Positions 32,174 through 44,490 of a stretch of DNA of 64,000 nt are shown here, one piece after another. The DNA is taken from NCBI GenBank assembly GCA_022393335.1, contig JAJEKB010020913.1, forward strand, positions 617,144 through 681,143, read 5' to 3'. The number at the start of each line of letters is the position of its first letter. Position 1 is the first letter of the stretch. Origin of the DNA: Macrotrachela quadricornifera. Its lineage: Eukaryota > Rotifera > Eurotatoria > Philodinida > Philodinidae. Position numbers and translations under genes: made by a program. The notes beneath the pieces are model-generated. The model worked only from the letters and a program-made list of their open reading frames with translations. It was not told the DNA's origin and ran no database searches.

Positions 32174-33480
32174 TAAAGCTGATACCCCACTATAATCTAG
32201 ATTAACTCTTGTTGTGTTTAATTGAATAGTGACTATTTTTTTGTGAAGTTAATATAGAGAATTGGAATTGTGCATTTTCCGTTATATTAAAACCATTTTA
32301 CTCTTCTTATCCTATACCTTTTTGTCTTGATATGCACTCAACCGATAATTTTTTAATAAACATCATGTTTGTCGTCATCAAAGAGAATTGAAGTTGTAAA
32401 ATGTTGTGTTATTTACCATAATTCGGTTAAAGTTGCTGGTCAATTTCAACATTCTTTCTATCGAAGTCTCAAACGTCAAAAATCATCTTTAACTTAAATG
32501 GTCACGTTAATCGACATAATTGCATTTATTACACTGTGGAAAATCCTCATATTATCATTATCAAATCATTCTTTCTTCATGATAGTTGTCGACGAAAAAT
32601 TCTATATGCATTGATAGAGCACAAACTCATTAGGCAAGATCTGTTCAACAATTTTTGTATCATACATTTTCTAATCGGATGTATCGGTCGACGTGGATGG
32701 ATTGACTGACTGGTGAGTTCCCCGAGTATCGCATCGACTGATTTTGTTTTCATGAAGTATGGTTAAAGACTGCATGCGTGTGATGAAACCTCAAAATCAT
32801 CGAAATGCAGAATTTGTGAAATTATGTTTCAGTATCTGTCAAACAATGCCTGAGAGACTTCGACTATGCATAGATTTTGAAAGTAAATATATTGAACAAT
32901 TTTTATGAAAAATTTCCTTCTTCTCAATTATTTTGTATTTCTATGTTTTTTGGACTAATTACATTATCGAAATATTGTTTAAATGGTACATCTTCAGTAA
33001 AAAAGTATAAACTAATCTTTTCAAGGAAAAATATTAACTTTATTCTCATATGATAAACCTTTGACAATCGAATTATTTAATAAATCATTTTTTTCAATAT
33101 AAAGAACAAATGATATAAGAATGTTTGATTATTAACTGGAAAAGGCATTGAAGATATATTAGTTTTATTCTGTATATACAGTTGGCTGTGTAAGACTAAA
33201 TGATGATGATAATACTAATGAAAAGTTATTATTAATTGTATATTCTTATCTTTATTCTTTTATTATTTTGATCAAATTAGAAATAGAAATTTTTTTTCTT
33301 CATTTTAATATTCTTTATATTCTAATAAACATAAATAAATCTTAACTAATAAAGAGTATTAAAATTCAATAAAAATCTAAATAAATTTTACTTGTTGTTA
33401 ATTGATTATGATTTTTAATTGTAATTGAATAAAAATAAAGATTTTTATTTTGTTTTTCTTTAAAATAAAAAATGTTATAC
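32174..33480. other. Long AT-rich stretch without a supported gene
   Basis: No intact frame or element ends seen. Some coding-like scraps (32720-32890) are too short to name. Confidence 0.4.
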
Positions 33481-33552
33481 CTGCTATTTTGATAAATGAT
33501 GCAACAATAAATCCAATTGATGAAATACTTATAATAAATCCATCAAACACTC
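33481..33552 (-). CDS. Exon-like hydrophobic fragment
   Basis: Bounded by an acceptor (AAAAATAGTTAG) and a donor (GTATAAC) on the minus strand. The 72-bp piece reads VFDGFIISISSIGFIVASFI, then KIA, a TM helix. It could be an exon of a gene continuing at 31910-31617. The evidence is splice-site context and composition only. Confidence 0.25.
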
Positions 33553-33675
33553 CTAACTATTTTTATTCAGTAGATGACAAAGTCTTATCTATATTTCTAT
33601 AAATAAAATTTTATTAAAATAAACTCTTGTCTTGTATTTGCCGGTGATTGAATTTCTTGAATTTAATTAAAATTT

Positions 33676-33769
33676 GGGTACTTGTTTGTTATCTCTCCCC
33701 CACTCATTGTTTTTCTATATTGTAAAGAAGGGTGGGGGGGGGAGGAGATAACCAACAAGTACCTTTTCT
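33676..33769. repeat. 94-bp hairpin
   Basis: GGTACTTGTTTGTTATCTCT is paired with the complement of GGAGATAACCAACAAGTACC at the other end; the C-rich and G-rich tracts (CTCTCCCCCACTC and GGGTGGGGGGGGAGG) also pair. It is probably a tiny MITE. Confidence 0.6.
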
Positions 33770-34485
33770 TAATAAAAAAATAAAAACAAATCGACACTAA
33801 AGAGAATAATTAATAGTTAAGTAAAAGAAGAAAAAAAGATCACATTTTATTGATAAATTTTTGTCATTATAATATTATCTTTATCCTCCAAAATGTCATC
33901 ATCATATTCAGGACAAACTTTTGCTTTACAGGAATGTATATATGTTGTCATTTACAATAAATTCTATTTCTATTTATAATTTGTCGTATTACAATTAATT
34001 TAAAAGTATTTTAAAAACTGTTAATAATTATCTTTTGATATATCCGTCAGTAATATTTTATCAAAGAGAATTCTTTGATTAAATACTTCGAGCGCAAACT
34101 TTTATTTTTTTTTCATCATATTGATTAGAAGAAACAGAATATAATTATATTGTATATGTTTATGGCAATAGTATAAAATGAAAGTTTATACTTTTTCCTA
34201 TGAAATAGTAACCATATACGTCAGCGTACGATTCTTAAATAAACATATTTAAAACGAGATTATAAAAATAATACAATACTTTCATTTGTTTCTCTGAAAA
34301 CCTTATGTGATAAAAAAATATTATCAGAAGAAAATAGTGTGTCACTCTATAATATTCAAATGTAAGATGATATTAATATACAAACTTTCGCTTCTATCGA
34401 GATGATTAACTGAGATGAGAAATATTTTAGTCTTATATTTTAACATATAATTATAATAAGCAAATCAATTAAATTTATTAATTTT
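33770..34485. other. AT-rich spacer
   Basis: No supported gene. At 33893 a short ATG frame (MSSSYSGQTFALQ) sits before an AG, but nothing continues it. Confidence 0.35.
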
Positions 34486-36471
34486 CGCTATGGCCAGCCA
34501 TCGGTCACCCATCGACCAGGAAGGTTCGAATTCAAAAATAAGAAAAACTAAATTGAGCAGTTGAAAGAGCTTTAGCAATAGTGTATAAGTCAGATGTCGT
34601 AAGCTTCCAAATGTGTACTTGTGAAATGGCACTAGCGTCGTTTTTTTTCAACAAATTATTAACAAAAAAAGCTGATTGGATCATCAAGAATTAACTATCG
34701 AACTATATTGACAGATAAGTTTAGATGGATCAGATTTAACATTGATGGATACGAAATAGAGTGTTCTTGTAAACTATGAGCTTTGAAAAAAACTCAAGTC
34801 ATTATATCGGCCGATCGTACGTCAACAAACTATCTAGATTTTTGCAGAAATTCCGTAACGAAAACTATTTATAGTATGTTTTACTCGCTCCTGTTGCAAA
34901 CTAGCGTTGATCAAATACCACAGTTAGATAGATCTTTTCAAAAGCTATCAAATGCACTGGTTTTTATTAAAGATTGCTTCTATCATTGTAACGTTTCTTT
35001 TGAAATACTCCGTTACGGAATTTCAACGAATAAAATGATATTTTTGGTATTTTTAGACTTACTCATATTTTCTCTTTAATATTACAATAAGTGACTAATA
35101 CTACTTTCATATGTGCATTCGATGAAGAAATTATACTGTTTTTTTTTGCTATCTGACTATTTAATCATTTACCTTTCGGAAGCATTGCCCATGCTAGAAA
35201 TTTTATTCTTGAAATTTTAGATTAAATATTCTTTATTTTTTAATCAGTTTTTTAAAATCTACAATGGTTCTTTCTGGTGCTGAAAGAGCTCGACGTTGTC
35301 GAGAAAAAAAGAAGGTAACAGGATTGAGTGAAATAATTAAGAAAAAAGATCGCGATCGTAAACGAAATGTATTGAAAAAATATGTACACGTTTAAAATTA
35401 TTAATACCTTCATTAGAAGAATTAGTTATTTTCAGTGATGGAAGTGCTAGTCAATTTAAACAACGTTATCTATTTAAAAATTTGTCATTTTTGGCTAAAA
35501 AATTTGATATTCAGTTATCATGGCAATTTTTTGCTAGTCATCATGGGAAAGGTAAGCGATACTGAAGTAAAAAAGTTACTAGCACTTTTCAATCCATCAC
35601 CCACAATTAAATTAATATTTTTCTAGGCCTTTCCAGTTTATCTATAAACTCACAAATTTCTCTTAGTAATTGATAAATATACACAATAAATCTTATTTTT
35701 GAAGCTGTTTGTCACAGCCTGCGTGGAGAGCGTATTCAAATTTTTTATCCTATGCCTATACTGGGACATTTTCTTTTTATTCATATTTCATAAAATATCG
35801 CAGATAAGTCAGAATTATGAATAGTAGCTACTTTCTTGAGAAGATAATGAAATAGTCTTAGTTTGTATTGTGAAAGTATAATAATAACACAAAAGTTAAC
35901 TTGAACAAGTGATTCTGATTTGTTGAACTCTTTGTGAAAATAAAATTGAATTACTTGAACGATGAAAACCGTCCCTAAATTCTCTGTAGAATAAAACAAC
36001 AATAATTTTGTCATTAAAATTTGAAATTGCAGCTTATTAAACTTTCCCGATTGAATTGTCAAAAAAGAGATGAAATTCCGTAACATTCGAAATTCCGTAA
36101 CGGACAGTATTTTTAGTTTTTAGTTACATACAGTCATGTCTGTTGAGAAATGACCTGATATTCTGGAAGCTTATCTGAAGTTGAACAGCTTTTATACCGA
36201 ACGTCTAATCCCAAGTCACTTCGTTTCGTAGCAAAATGCTAAACTTTCAGCTGCTCTAAAAAAATATTCTATTTTTTGAAATTCCGTAACGGTCAGTATT
36301 GGCTTAATAACTCAACTCTTACTAAAGCAGGATGAATGAAATTTTTACTGATAATAGAACTAATTACTCTCTATTAATGTTAAAAATTTCAGAGAGTTTG
36401 CTGTCTTCTATTGGGAAGATATAGGTGTTGTAATGCAAAAAAATGAAATTCCGTAACGCTTGGCCATAGCG
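34486..36471. mobile_element. 2-kb DNA transposon candidate with GAAATTCCGTAACG repeats
   Basis: The ends are an 11-bp perfect inverted repeat, CGCTATGGCCA at 34486-34496 and its complement at 36461-36471, each bordered outward by T-rich sequence. The 14-mer GAAATTCCGTAACG recurs at 34847-34860, 36072-36084 (13 of 14), 36089-36102, 36278-36291 and 36445-36458, and inverted at 35011-35024. I saw no copy elsewhere in the window. The interior holds a degenerate gene at 35264-35560 with a basic N-terminus and an SDG...HGKG domain, the likely transposase remnant. The target duplication is uncertain (TTTATT-rich on both sides). The superfamily is not identified. Confidence 0.65.
35264..35560 (+). 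pseudogene. SDG/HGKG-domain protein, putative transposase remnant
   Basis: The ATG at 35264 gives MVLSGAERARRCREKKKVTG, a basic N-terminus. A frame change near 35390 leads to LLIPSLEELVIFSDGSASQF, then KQRYLFKNLSFL and SWQFFASHHGKG at about 35548, followed by a GTAAGC donor. The same domain occurs at 44550-45186 (INYVSEGACAHFKNN ... FTATGHGKGAGDGIG). I recognise the combination SDG-x-x-x-QFK...W-x-FFA-x-x-HGKG-x-x-DG-x-G from uncharacterised proteins of many invertebrates. A DDE/RNase H-like catalytic role is inference. The gene is broken by the shift, and the middle and C-terminus are missing. Confidence 0.55.
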
Positions 36472-37742
36472 TTTTATTTAATATCCCAGTTTATTGAAAT
36501 ATTGATTTCAAATATAAATATTCATATATTCATTATTTCAAGCAAATGGAATTCATTGAATTATATTAATACTCGTTTTTATTCAGCTTAACTATCATCA
36601 TGTCATATTCATAATTACATAAACATTATTTCTATGGAATAAAATTAAATTTATTTGAAAAACATCCAAAGTCTATTCTTTGTTTTTGCAAAATCCTTCA
36701 CTTTTTGATAATAACTCGTTCAGTCCCAAATTATTTTTTGCGGGATTTAATTCACATTAACTGTAAGACTGGCTTATTTTACACATAGAAACATGTAAAA
36801 TATATAACTCGCTTGCATTCGCTTGCGATTTACTTAGAATAAGTTTTGTTATACTTGAATATAAATTTTATTTTCTAAAGTTTCTTAATTGCAAAACTTA
36901 TACAAGTTTTTCATGAAGTGACAAAAAATTATTTTTATTTCTTTTCACACATAGAGAAACGCTGTGAAGACTGCATTTTATGTCATTAAACACTTGAGAA
37001 ACACTCGCACTGTAGTGTCTGTATCTTTCTTCAGAACTGCAAGAAACACATGTGCTAGTAATTGAGCTGATGAAGATTTGTTACTTAACGTTTGTTCAAT
37101 TCATTTTTGTTTTCTGGCAGAAAACCGAATAGTTCTGTCCTTTCTTTCCCCTGAAATCGGTTTCGTCATTAAAACATAAGCTGCTTGTATTGCTCTCTTG
37201 ATCAGAATCCATTTATTTGTTTCGAACGTGACTTATATTTTAGAAGTAAAATAGAGAAGGATCTGATGCTTCGCTGTGGTTATACAGTAATTTGTCGTCG
37301 ATGTACAATGACTGAAAACATAGTCTTATATACTTTTTTAAAGAAGATAAGAAAGTTGCAGAATATTCCAGAAGTTTCTCAATGGACCGTTATATATTTC
37401 TTTTACCGATAGTTCTGACGGGTTTTACAGCATTGTCTACTCTTTTATTCCAAAAGATAACGTACTACTTTTTATAAATAACATTGTGAAAAATAATTAT
37501 AAAATATGTGTAGCATTTTTGCTACTGTAGAATTCAAAAGGTTAAACTATGAAAAGTAAAGAGTTTTTTATTTTAAACAAATAAAAATATGACATATCAG
37601 AAAAAAAGTTTGAGAGATATATCAAATAAAGACTAAGTTTGACGTCAATGTGTTCATGTCTTACTCTTGAAATAGAATACTAGATTACTGTAATGTTAAA
37701 TCATTTTTTTTAATTAATATTCAACACAAAAGATAGTATGAA
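36472..37742. other. Intergenic, upstream of a receptor gene
   Basis: No supported gene. It probably includes the promoter of the receptor at 37743. A coding-like ATG-less stretch at 37185-37412 has no recognisable motif. Confidence 0.4.
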
Positions 37743-38729
37743 ATGCCCATATCTAATAATATTCGATCATGGCTTTTATTAATTCCTCTTATTCCATCAA
37801 TTATCATAAGTATTTTTAATTTATATCATCTATTAAAAAGTAGAACACTTCGAAATGCTCTTAATAATCATGTTATTATTTGTCTTTTATTGTGTGGATT
37901 AATTATAGAATTAACTGATGCTATTTGGCAAATATATTATTATCGTAGAGAAATTGTTCTTATTTCTACACCAATATTTTGTCTTATTTGGACATATATT
38001 CGTTCAATATTTTTAATTGGTTCTTTTTTATTAATGGCATGGGCTTCAATTGAACGACATATTCTTATTTTCTATCCAAATTGGTTTGCAACAAAAACAA
38101 AGCGTATTTTCTTTCATTATTTACCTTTAATCATATGTATCATGTGTCCTTGTATATTTTATGCTATTGTACTTTTTATTTTACCTTGTTCAATTCCTTT
38201 TTCATACAATACATGGATGTGTGATCGTTATCTTTGTTTTATACGAACTCCTTCGGCATCTTTATGGGAAAGTATTGTACATTTTATATTACCTGCATTT
38301 ATCACTGTTTTATTTAGTATTTCTCTTCTTATTCGTGTAATATATCATCGACATCGTATTCAACAACAAATTCATTGGAGAAATTATAAAAAATTAGCAA
38401 GTCAATTATTACCAATATCAGCTATTTATCTGGTATTAGATCTTCCACCAATGACATTATATGCTGCATATTCAGCTGGTCTATCATGGAATGTTGGATC
38501 TCAATACTTTAACTATAGTCTATTTTTTCTCTATTGGATAATATTTTTTACTCCATTTGCAAGTGTTATATCATTACCCGAATTATGTACAAAATGTAAA
38601 GATGCTGTTTTTTTCTGGAAATGCCAACGTCTTATTGTTCCAGAAGGTTTAACAATAACTCGTACAATACCTGGTCAAAATATTGCACAGCGGTCACGAC
38701 CACGGGCATTAACAACTATAAAATGTTAA
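37743..38729 (+). CDS. Seven-transmembrane rhodopsin-like receptor
   Basis: A 328-residue intronless protein with seven hydrophobic helices: LLLIPLIPSIIISIFNLYHL (TM1, with N in the family position), HVIICLLLCGLIIELTDAIW (TM2), about residues 75-110 (TM3), LPLIICIMCPCIFYAIVLFI (TM4), FILPAFITVLFSISLLIRVI (TM5), LLPISAIYLVLDLPPMTLYA (TM6) and YSLFFLYWIIFFTPFASVIS (TM7). The DRY motif at the end of TM3 is ERH (SIERHILIF). A Cys after TM3-TM4 (MCDRYLC) may pair with one near TM3. TM7 lacks the usual NPxxY, having TPFASVI instead. This style is typical of the large orphan chemosensory-like receptor sets in bdelloids. The ligand is unknown. The frame is intact and starts at ATG 37743. Confidence 0.85.
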   Translation: MPISNNIRSWLLLIPLIPSIIISIFNLYHLLKSRTLRNALNNHVIICLLLCGLIIELTDAIWQIYYYRREIVLISTPIFCLIWTYIRSIFLIGSFLLMAWASIERHILIFYPNWFATKTKRIFFHYLPLIICIMCPCIFYAIVLFILPCSIPFSYNTWMCDRYLCFIRTPSASLWESIVHFILPAFITVLFSISLLIRVIYHRHRIQQQIHWRNYKKLASQLLPISAIYLVLDLPPMTLYAAYSAGLSWNVGSQYFNYSLFFLYWIIFFTPFASVISLPELCTKCKDAVFFWKCQRLIVPEGLTITRTIPGQNIAQRSRPRALTTIKC

Positions 38730-39257
38730 ATATAAATTATACATATATAGATAAGAATATGAATAATTAAGAAAATAATATAAAATATTTATTGTTGTAA
38801 TAGTATTTAATATTAAATTTCACATTAAATTATTGTCTGTAAACTTTATCAAAATATTGTTCATATTCAATATTTCTATTTATAAACACTTACTCATGAA
38901 TGTCATCAATGTTGTACAGTTTTTGGATTTCTTACTTCCTCTATTGTTTTGCTTTGATTTTTAACCAATAAATTGGCATTATATAAGACAATGAAGTGAA
39001 ATTGTCAGAATTAAACATATTTTAAAGTTAATCCAATTTTCCAATAAATTAAAAACACTTCCAAATATTATCGAAATCATATTAATCGTAGTTAGAATGG
39101 TAATTACTATTCTGGATCTATTCAACACATATATCATGTTTAATACAAGATCCATTAATAATAACAATCCTTATAATAGGATATTTACTGATAGAATATT
39201 TACTACTTGTTTCTGATATTTTATTGTTAAATATGATGATATATTAACCTATGTGAA
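38730..39257. other. AT-rich 3' flank
   Basis: No gene seen; probably the 3' UTR of the receptor, then spacer. Confidence 0.4.
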
Positions 39258-39925
39258 TGTACTGAGTGCTGGATACCTGAAAAAGTACCTTGTTACCAGC
39301 ATGTCACAGGATCTGGATGGTTACTGAAGTACCTAAAGTACTTTCAGGTACCTTGTCACCAAAATTGCATTATATTCATGATCGAATCTAATCTTTTACT
39401 TTTTGCATTTTGTTTTTTCCAAAAAATTTGATTTATTTCTTCGATTTTATTTCAATTAATTTTTTTAAATCTCAAAACTCAACTAGGTCAAATTTGTAGA
39501 TCTGACCAAATCTAAGTTGGTCGGATCTCTATGAGACCACTTGAGGATAGTCCGATAGTAATTGATGATCAAGGTTGACATGTTTTTAACTAAGAAATAG
39601 ACAAGAAATAATCTACAAAACAAATTCTATGGAAATAGATTTGTTTCTTATTTTTTGTCGAGTTGTGTATATAGAGCCGTATGTGCAAAAGAATACGGTG
39701 AATAAACAGTCTCTACACAGAAGACGAGAAATCTCGAGTACCTTGTAGAGATTTTCTTAGTAAAATTACAGGTGCGGGTATCCATACAAATACCTTAGTC
39801 AGTGAACATACTCTTATGGGCACCCGATACAGTACATACATTAGCATAATTACTGATAATTTTCGAAGTACCCATATCGGGTACTCTGCTGGAACTTTCT
39901 CAGTACATGTGTACCCTCAACTCAG
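39258..39925. mobile_element. Element with GGTACC/AAGTAC motif arrays at both ends
   Basis: The left module (39258-39370) and right module (about 39770-39925) consist of short self-complementary words (AAGTACCTTG, CAGGTACCTT, GGGTACTC, CAGTACATG). The ends are inverted: ACTGAGTGCTGGATACCTG on the left, the complement of GTACCCTCAACTCAGT on the right. The core of about 400 bp is AT-rich without a gene. It has the same architecture as the elements at 14519, 40164 and 55585. Confidence 0.55.
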
Positions 39926-40163
39926 TGCTTTCTCTAGGGATATCATCAACAAATTGAACTGATTATTAAAATTTCTTTTTAAGTTAAAACTCTCATATTA
40001 TTCAGAATTATTTAAAAATTTTAAATAGAAATTTTTAGTACATTTTGTAAAACTGATGAAAAATTAATTTCTAATACTCACGAGGATATTTAAATCATAT
40101 TATCTTAAAGTATCTTCAAAAAGTTTCTCTTTTCAAAAAAAATAAAACAAAATTTTTTATGCA

Positions 40164-40878
40164 ACCCAGGACGAGTATTACGGTTGCCGTAAACGGTTGT
40201 AAACGACCGCGCACGATCGTATACATTCAAAAGTACGACCGTGTACGATCGTATTTCGTCGTATACTTGACTCCTGAAATACGGTCGTGTTTTCGTCGTG
40301 TCGTATACGACGAAATACAGCGTAAATACGACCATCGTAAACGATCGTACACAACATCGTTTGTCCTCGTATTCACACTCTCATCTCCTTGGAGAGAAGG
40401 CGGCAACTTCCTGTCATCCTCTCTCTCGTATCTCTGCCCTTATTCTCAATACTAGGAATACTTATTTGTCCATTGGATATATAAATGGACCTAAAATAAA
40501 TAAAAAATATTTTAATTAATATAATACTTACTTGTCCATTTCGATATATAAATGAGTCTAAAATACATAAAAAACAAAATATTTAAATAAAAAAAATAAC
40601 TTTTTTATTTTATTATGATCAATAATATGACAATAAAAAATAAAATCTATTTAAATATATAAATACTAAGTGTTCGATATATAGTTCGAAATAATGCAAA
40701 AAATATAATTTAAAATGTTTCATATTGCATTCTGCGTTCTGTTGGATTCTGTGCTGAATTCAATAGTTAACAGTATGGCCGAGAAATGAATCTTAGTTTA
40801 CGACCAATTTACGACTGTATACGATCATATACTACCGTCGTGCACGACCGTTTACGACCGGGCATGATTGATCTGGGT
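40164..40878. mobile_element. Element with ACGATCGTATACGAC motif arrays
   Basis: The left module 40164-40380 is packed with words such as GTAAACGACCG, ACGATCGTATAC and CGTCGTATACGACG. The right module 40790-40878 carries the inverted set (GTATACGATCATATAC, GTGCACGACCGTTTACGACC). The ends match as ACCCAG ... CTGGGT. The core (40390-40780) is AT-rich and holds a tandem pair of about 80 bp (ATACTTACTTGTCCATT-like at about 40449 and 40527). Short frames across the arrays are low-complexity shadows, not genes. Confidence 0.6.
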
Positions 40879-41311
40879 ATATATATATATATATATGTAT
40901 ACAATTCTGCACGTTCGTCTTTTACGTACATTAATTTAATGTCGGCGTTTGTGTGCAATATAATAAATGGAATAAAGCAAAAATAGGTTAGATTATGTCT
41001 AGTAAACTATTTTCTCAAATATTATATCAGTAATTTTTTCAAAAGAAAGTTGATTCCAATCAAATACATTTTCTTTTTTCAAAATTGATAAATACAATCT
41101 ATGTCAAAACATAATTATTTATGTTTCTTTTTTTTCTTATTTTGCGTTTTATTCTTTTTTGATATTTTTGATATTGTTTTCCATGAGAAAGGTATATATA
41201 ATGTGAAGACAATATATTCATTTTTAGATGGTAACAAATGCCATTGTCAAGCTTTTCCACGGCTATAGTTTTCCTAAACACGCTCAGTTAAATATTATTA
41301 GAATATTATAA
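40879..41311. other. Spacer with a TA microsatellite edge
   Basis: A TATATATATATAT tract borders the previous element; no gene is seen after it up to 41311. Confidence 0.4.
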
Positions 41312-42185
41312 ATGAATTGCTGTGGTCTCTTTTTTTACGCAGGAAAATATTATATTTGTCCATATGATTATAAATTTTGGACAAGTACAATAAAAGATTT
41401 ATTAAAGCATATAGAAAAAATTCATAATTATGATTGTAAACAATTAATTGAAGAACGTCAACATTCTATTAATATTTTGCATCAAGCTGTTATGGATATA
41501 GATTTATCAGATGAAGTAAAAATAGCTTTAAAAGTTTTCTTATAAACTATTTTTTTTGTACAGGAAAATGATGAAGAACATGCTGATCTTAGAACAAGAA
41601 CAATTTCAACAAATCCATTTGATATAAATCAACAACTTACAACAGCCGATGATGATAATTATCCACTTTCATCATCATCGCATATGGAAAAAAATATTTC
41701 GTTAAATCGTTGCGTAGTTGATGTATGTGTTCCCATATAAAATCAATCAATATTTTGTTTTTTATTATTTCATTTCTTCTTTTTTCACGTTTTTTTTTTT
41801 TGATAGGATGCTGAACAACATCATTTGGAACAAATACACATCATATGAATACACAGTTTCATACGACTGTTGTTAGTCAAATTTTACATACACTACATTT
41901 GGAAAATAATGTTGCAGTACTTGAAGTATGTATTACAATATAAAATAAACCAACATCTCGTTTTTTTCAAAAACGAGATATTTGAGGAAGTTGTTGTTTT
42001 TTGCCTATACGAGACAAAAAAATAAAACTAAGGCTGTAGTATGATGATATAACTGTTGCTAATCTGTCATACAATAGTGGTCATTGTTTATATTGACGAT
42101 TACCTATTCGCCTTTTTTACCCGTCAATTATGCTCACTTTTTTTCCAGAAGAAATAGAAGTGAAAGATAGTTGTCAATGTAGACA

Positions 42186-44276
42186 ATGACTATTACTTTT
42201 TCGCTGTTCAGTGACGTTCACTTATTCATTAACGTTTTCTTTGTATTTTTTCTATTTCATATGGATACATATACGTTGTTTAGCTCCTTTTTATCACTCT
42301 TAGCCGCTCGCTGTACTACGTATTTTCCCCTTGAGAAGGCTAGACCCTCAATTCTACGTGAACTTCAATCATTACTTGCTGAAAGTCGTAGGCTCTTGTT
42401 TAAGCCTAAAAGAAAAGGTGACGTACCTCTTCGTCAAGTGGCAAATTGCTTACGAAACAGAGCAAGATACGAATTAAAACGATTCCAAGAAAATCAGTTG
42501 AGTAAACAGCTGAAGGAACGGCATTTACCAGGTGAAGGTTCTACAGTGTTCTGGAATAAAACTAAACAGCATTTTCGATCCACCGCGTCCACTCTAACGG
42601 GGTTAATATTACCAGATGGGAACGTAACAAGTGACCCGCAAGCAATGGCAAATGTTGAAGCCGATCATTATGCATCTCTATTTAAATCACCGGAAGTATA
42701 TCGTCCGTATCCATATGTAGATTTTCCAGTAACGCAGGAAAACAACATGTCGGACCCTATCCCATCTGTAACATATCCAGAAATACTTAAAGTATTAACA
42801 AAAAGGAAGAAGAAGCGTTCATGTGATGTCCATGGTCTGTCGCTATTCCTTCTAGAACAAATACCTTGTAATTACTGGCATCTGCTGGTCAAATTTTTCA
42901 ATCATTCATTTGAAACGTGCTTTCTACCGAGGAAATTCAAGGATGAAAGAATGATTCTTCTAGCGAAAAAAGAAGGTATCTGTCCGCCACATCAAACACG
43001 TTCTATCTCTCTTCTTGATTCGTTTTTAAAAGTATTGGAAAAACTATTCCTTAATTGGTTCATACAATTTCTTAATGATCGTGGAACATTACCTGATAAT
43101 CAATCAGGATTCAGGGCAGGTTTTCGACTCCAGACACGGGTACTGTTACTAATAGAACAAATAGCTTCGTACATGTCGAATTGTTCTCCGATTGCAGCAG
43201 TATTCATAGACTTCAAGTCTGCCTTTGACCAGCTATGGTTTGAGGGTTGTTTAGGCAAACTGACTCATATGGAAATCCTACAGAGTAATGTAAATCGGAT
43301 TAGAGCATGGCTAGAAGGATGTCGTGGCACGATCGAAATACATGAAAAGAGATCCGAATGGTTCTCTATACATCGTAGTGGTCCACAAGGATCTAGCCTC
43401 ACGCCGTCATTATTCATAACGTATCATAGTGACATGTCGGAATTCTTGCCGAAGGCAATGTCGTTCTTCTTTGATGACGATGTGGCTACAGTAGTAGCGG
43501 GTATGATAGGCGAACAATTCACGTCTCAATGTATTGACTTGGAACGAAGACTAAAAAAGCTGTTTGAATATTTGGAATTTTACGCAATACTATCAGTTCA
43601 ACCGATTAACTATCCGAATTCGATGCCAGTGTTACGCTGTGGCAATGTTGAAATCAACTGGGTATCATCCTTTAAGTATCTGGGCTACTGATTGACAACC
43701 AAATTGGGATGGGGCAATATCATACAAAAATCGTGTATGCGAATTCATCAGTAAATGGATCTGGTTAACTCAATACGCTCTGCAGGTATTACATCATCTT
43801 TCCTGCGACGTGCTTTGTTTTCTACATTTGTACTACCACTGTTTACTTGGCTGTTTGCTCTCTATCCACTATTTACCAGCTGTCAACAATCAAAGTTAAA
43901 TCACTTCTACTATACATGTCTTAAACGTGTTATGCGTTGTTGTCATTGGAGCGACTTTTTCTTTACCTCTGCTTATAATAAACCCTCGTTGGATGATCTA
44001 TGCTTCTGATTCTGGATTAAATATTGCAAAAAACTAAACTCATCTTTTAATGGGCGTCTCTTGATTGAACAAATATTATTAAACAACCACAGGGCTAGAT
44101 GGATCGATCGTGAAATTAGGATACAATGGATGTGGCCTTCAAAACGTTACAACCATCACTTTGATGTGTTTTCAATGGCCCTAGATTGCATAGCAAGACA
44201 CGGTACAACCGATTCTGTCGTACCACTAGTTGTCGAGGATCGTCTCTGTTTTGCGGAACACCCAGATACCTTCTAG
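42186..44276 (+). pseudogene. LINE reverse transcriptase ORF with three in-frame stops
   Basis: The RT polyprotein frame is continuous except for TGA at 43689-43691, TAA at about 43752 and TGA at 44007-44009, all in the same frame with no shift between them. The RT palm (residues about 150-450) is intact up to KYLGY. After the first stop come MDLVNSIRSAGITSSFLRRA, then YTCLKRVMRCCHWSDFFFTS and RARWIDREIRIQWMWPSKRY, the usual C-terminal thumb and tail of jockey/CR1-like elements. Each stop could come from one transition, so decay appears recent. Class assignment beyond LINE is uncertain. Confidence 0.75.
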
Positions 44277-44490
44277 TATCGCTGATTTCTTAGATTTCCC
44301 TATAAGTCACATGGTACCTTCTTACATCACCCTTGAACAATCACTGTTGCAAAATTTAGGACGCAGCTTTTGATTTTTTCTTTTTCTTTTTCTTTTTCTA
44401 TTGCTTACGAATATCTCGAAGATACGTTGTCCCTTTAGGGCCGTAAGGGTCATAGGGAGCATATTTGCAAATAAAAAAAATAAAAAAAAA
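42186..44490 (+). mobile_element. Non-LTR retrotransposon (LINE), 5'-truncated
   Basis: One reading frame runs from the ATG at 42186 to a TAG at 44274-44276. It then has a 3' UTR with a CTTTTT repeat and ends in an A-rich tail (AAATAAAAAAAATAAAAAAA) at about 44490, as LINEs do. RT blocks are HGLSLFLLEQIP, NQSGFRAGF, the A motif FIDFKSAFDQLW, the B motif RSGPQGSSLTPSLF and the C motif FFFDDDVATV. The catalytic YADD/FADD equivalent is FDDD. An apurinic endonuclease domain is not seen, so the 5' end is lost. The exact 5' boundary and target duplication were not determined. Confidence 0.8.

Noticed and set aside
33676..33769. Telomere-like G-rich tract (GGGTGGGGGGGG)
   Set aside because: Single G-run that pairs with a C-run in a hairpin; no tandem telomeric unit.
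34490..34545. Possible tRNA (GGTTCGAATTC, like a T-arm/B-box)
   Set aside because: No acceptor stem pairing, no anticodon stem and no A-box at the right distance; it lies in the end region of a transposon.
40105..40519. Several overlapping frames on both strands
   Set aside because: All derive from the ACGATCGTATAC motif array; no codon preference or domain.
42186..42330. ATG 42186 as the true start of the LINE ORF
   Set aside because: The first 30 codons are hydrophobic and unlike LINE sequence; RT-linked text begins at about residue 45, so the natural start is lost or upstream.
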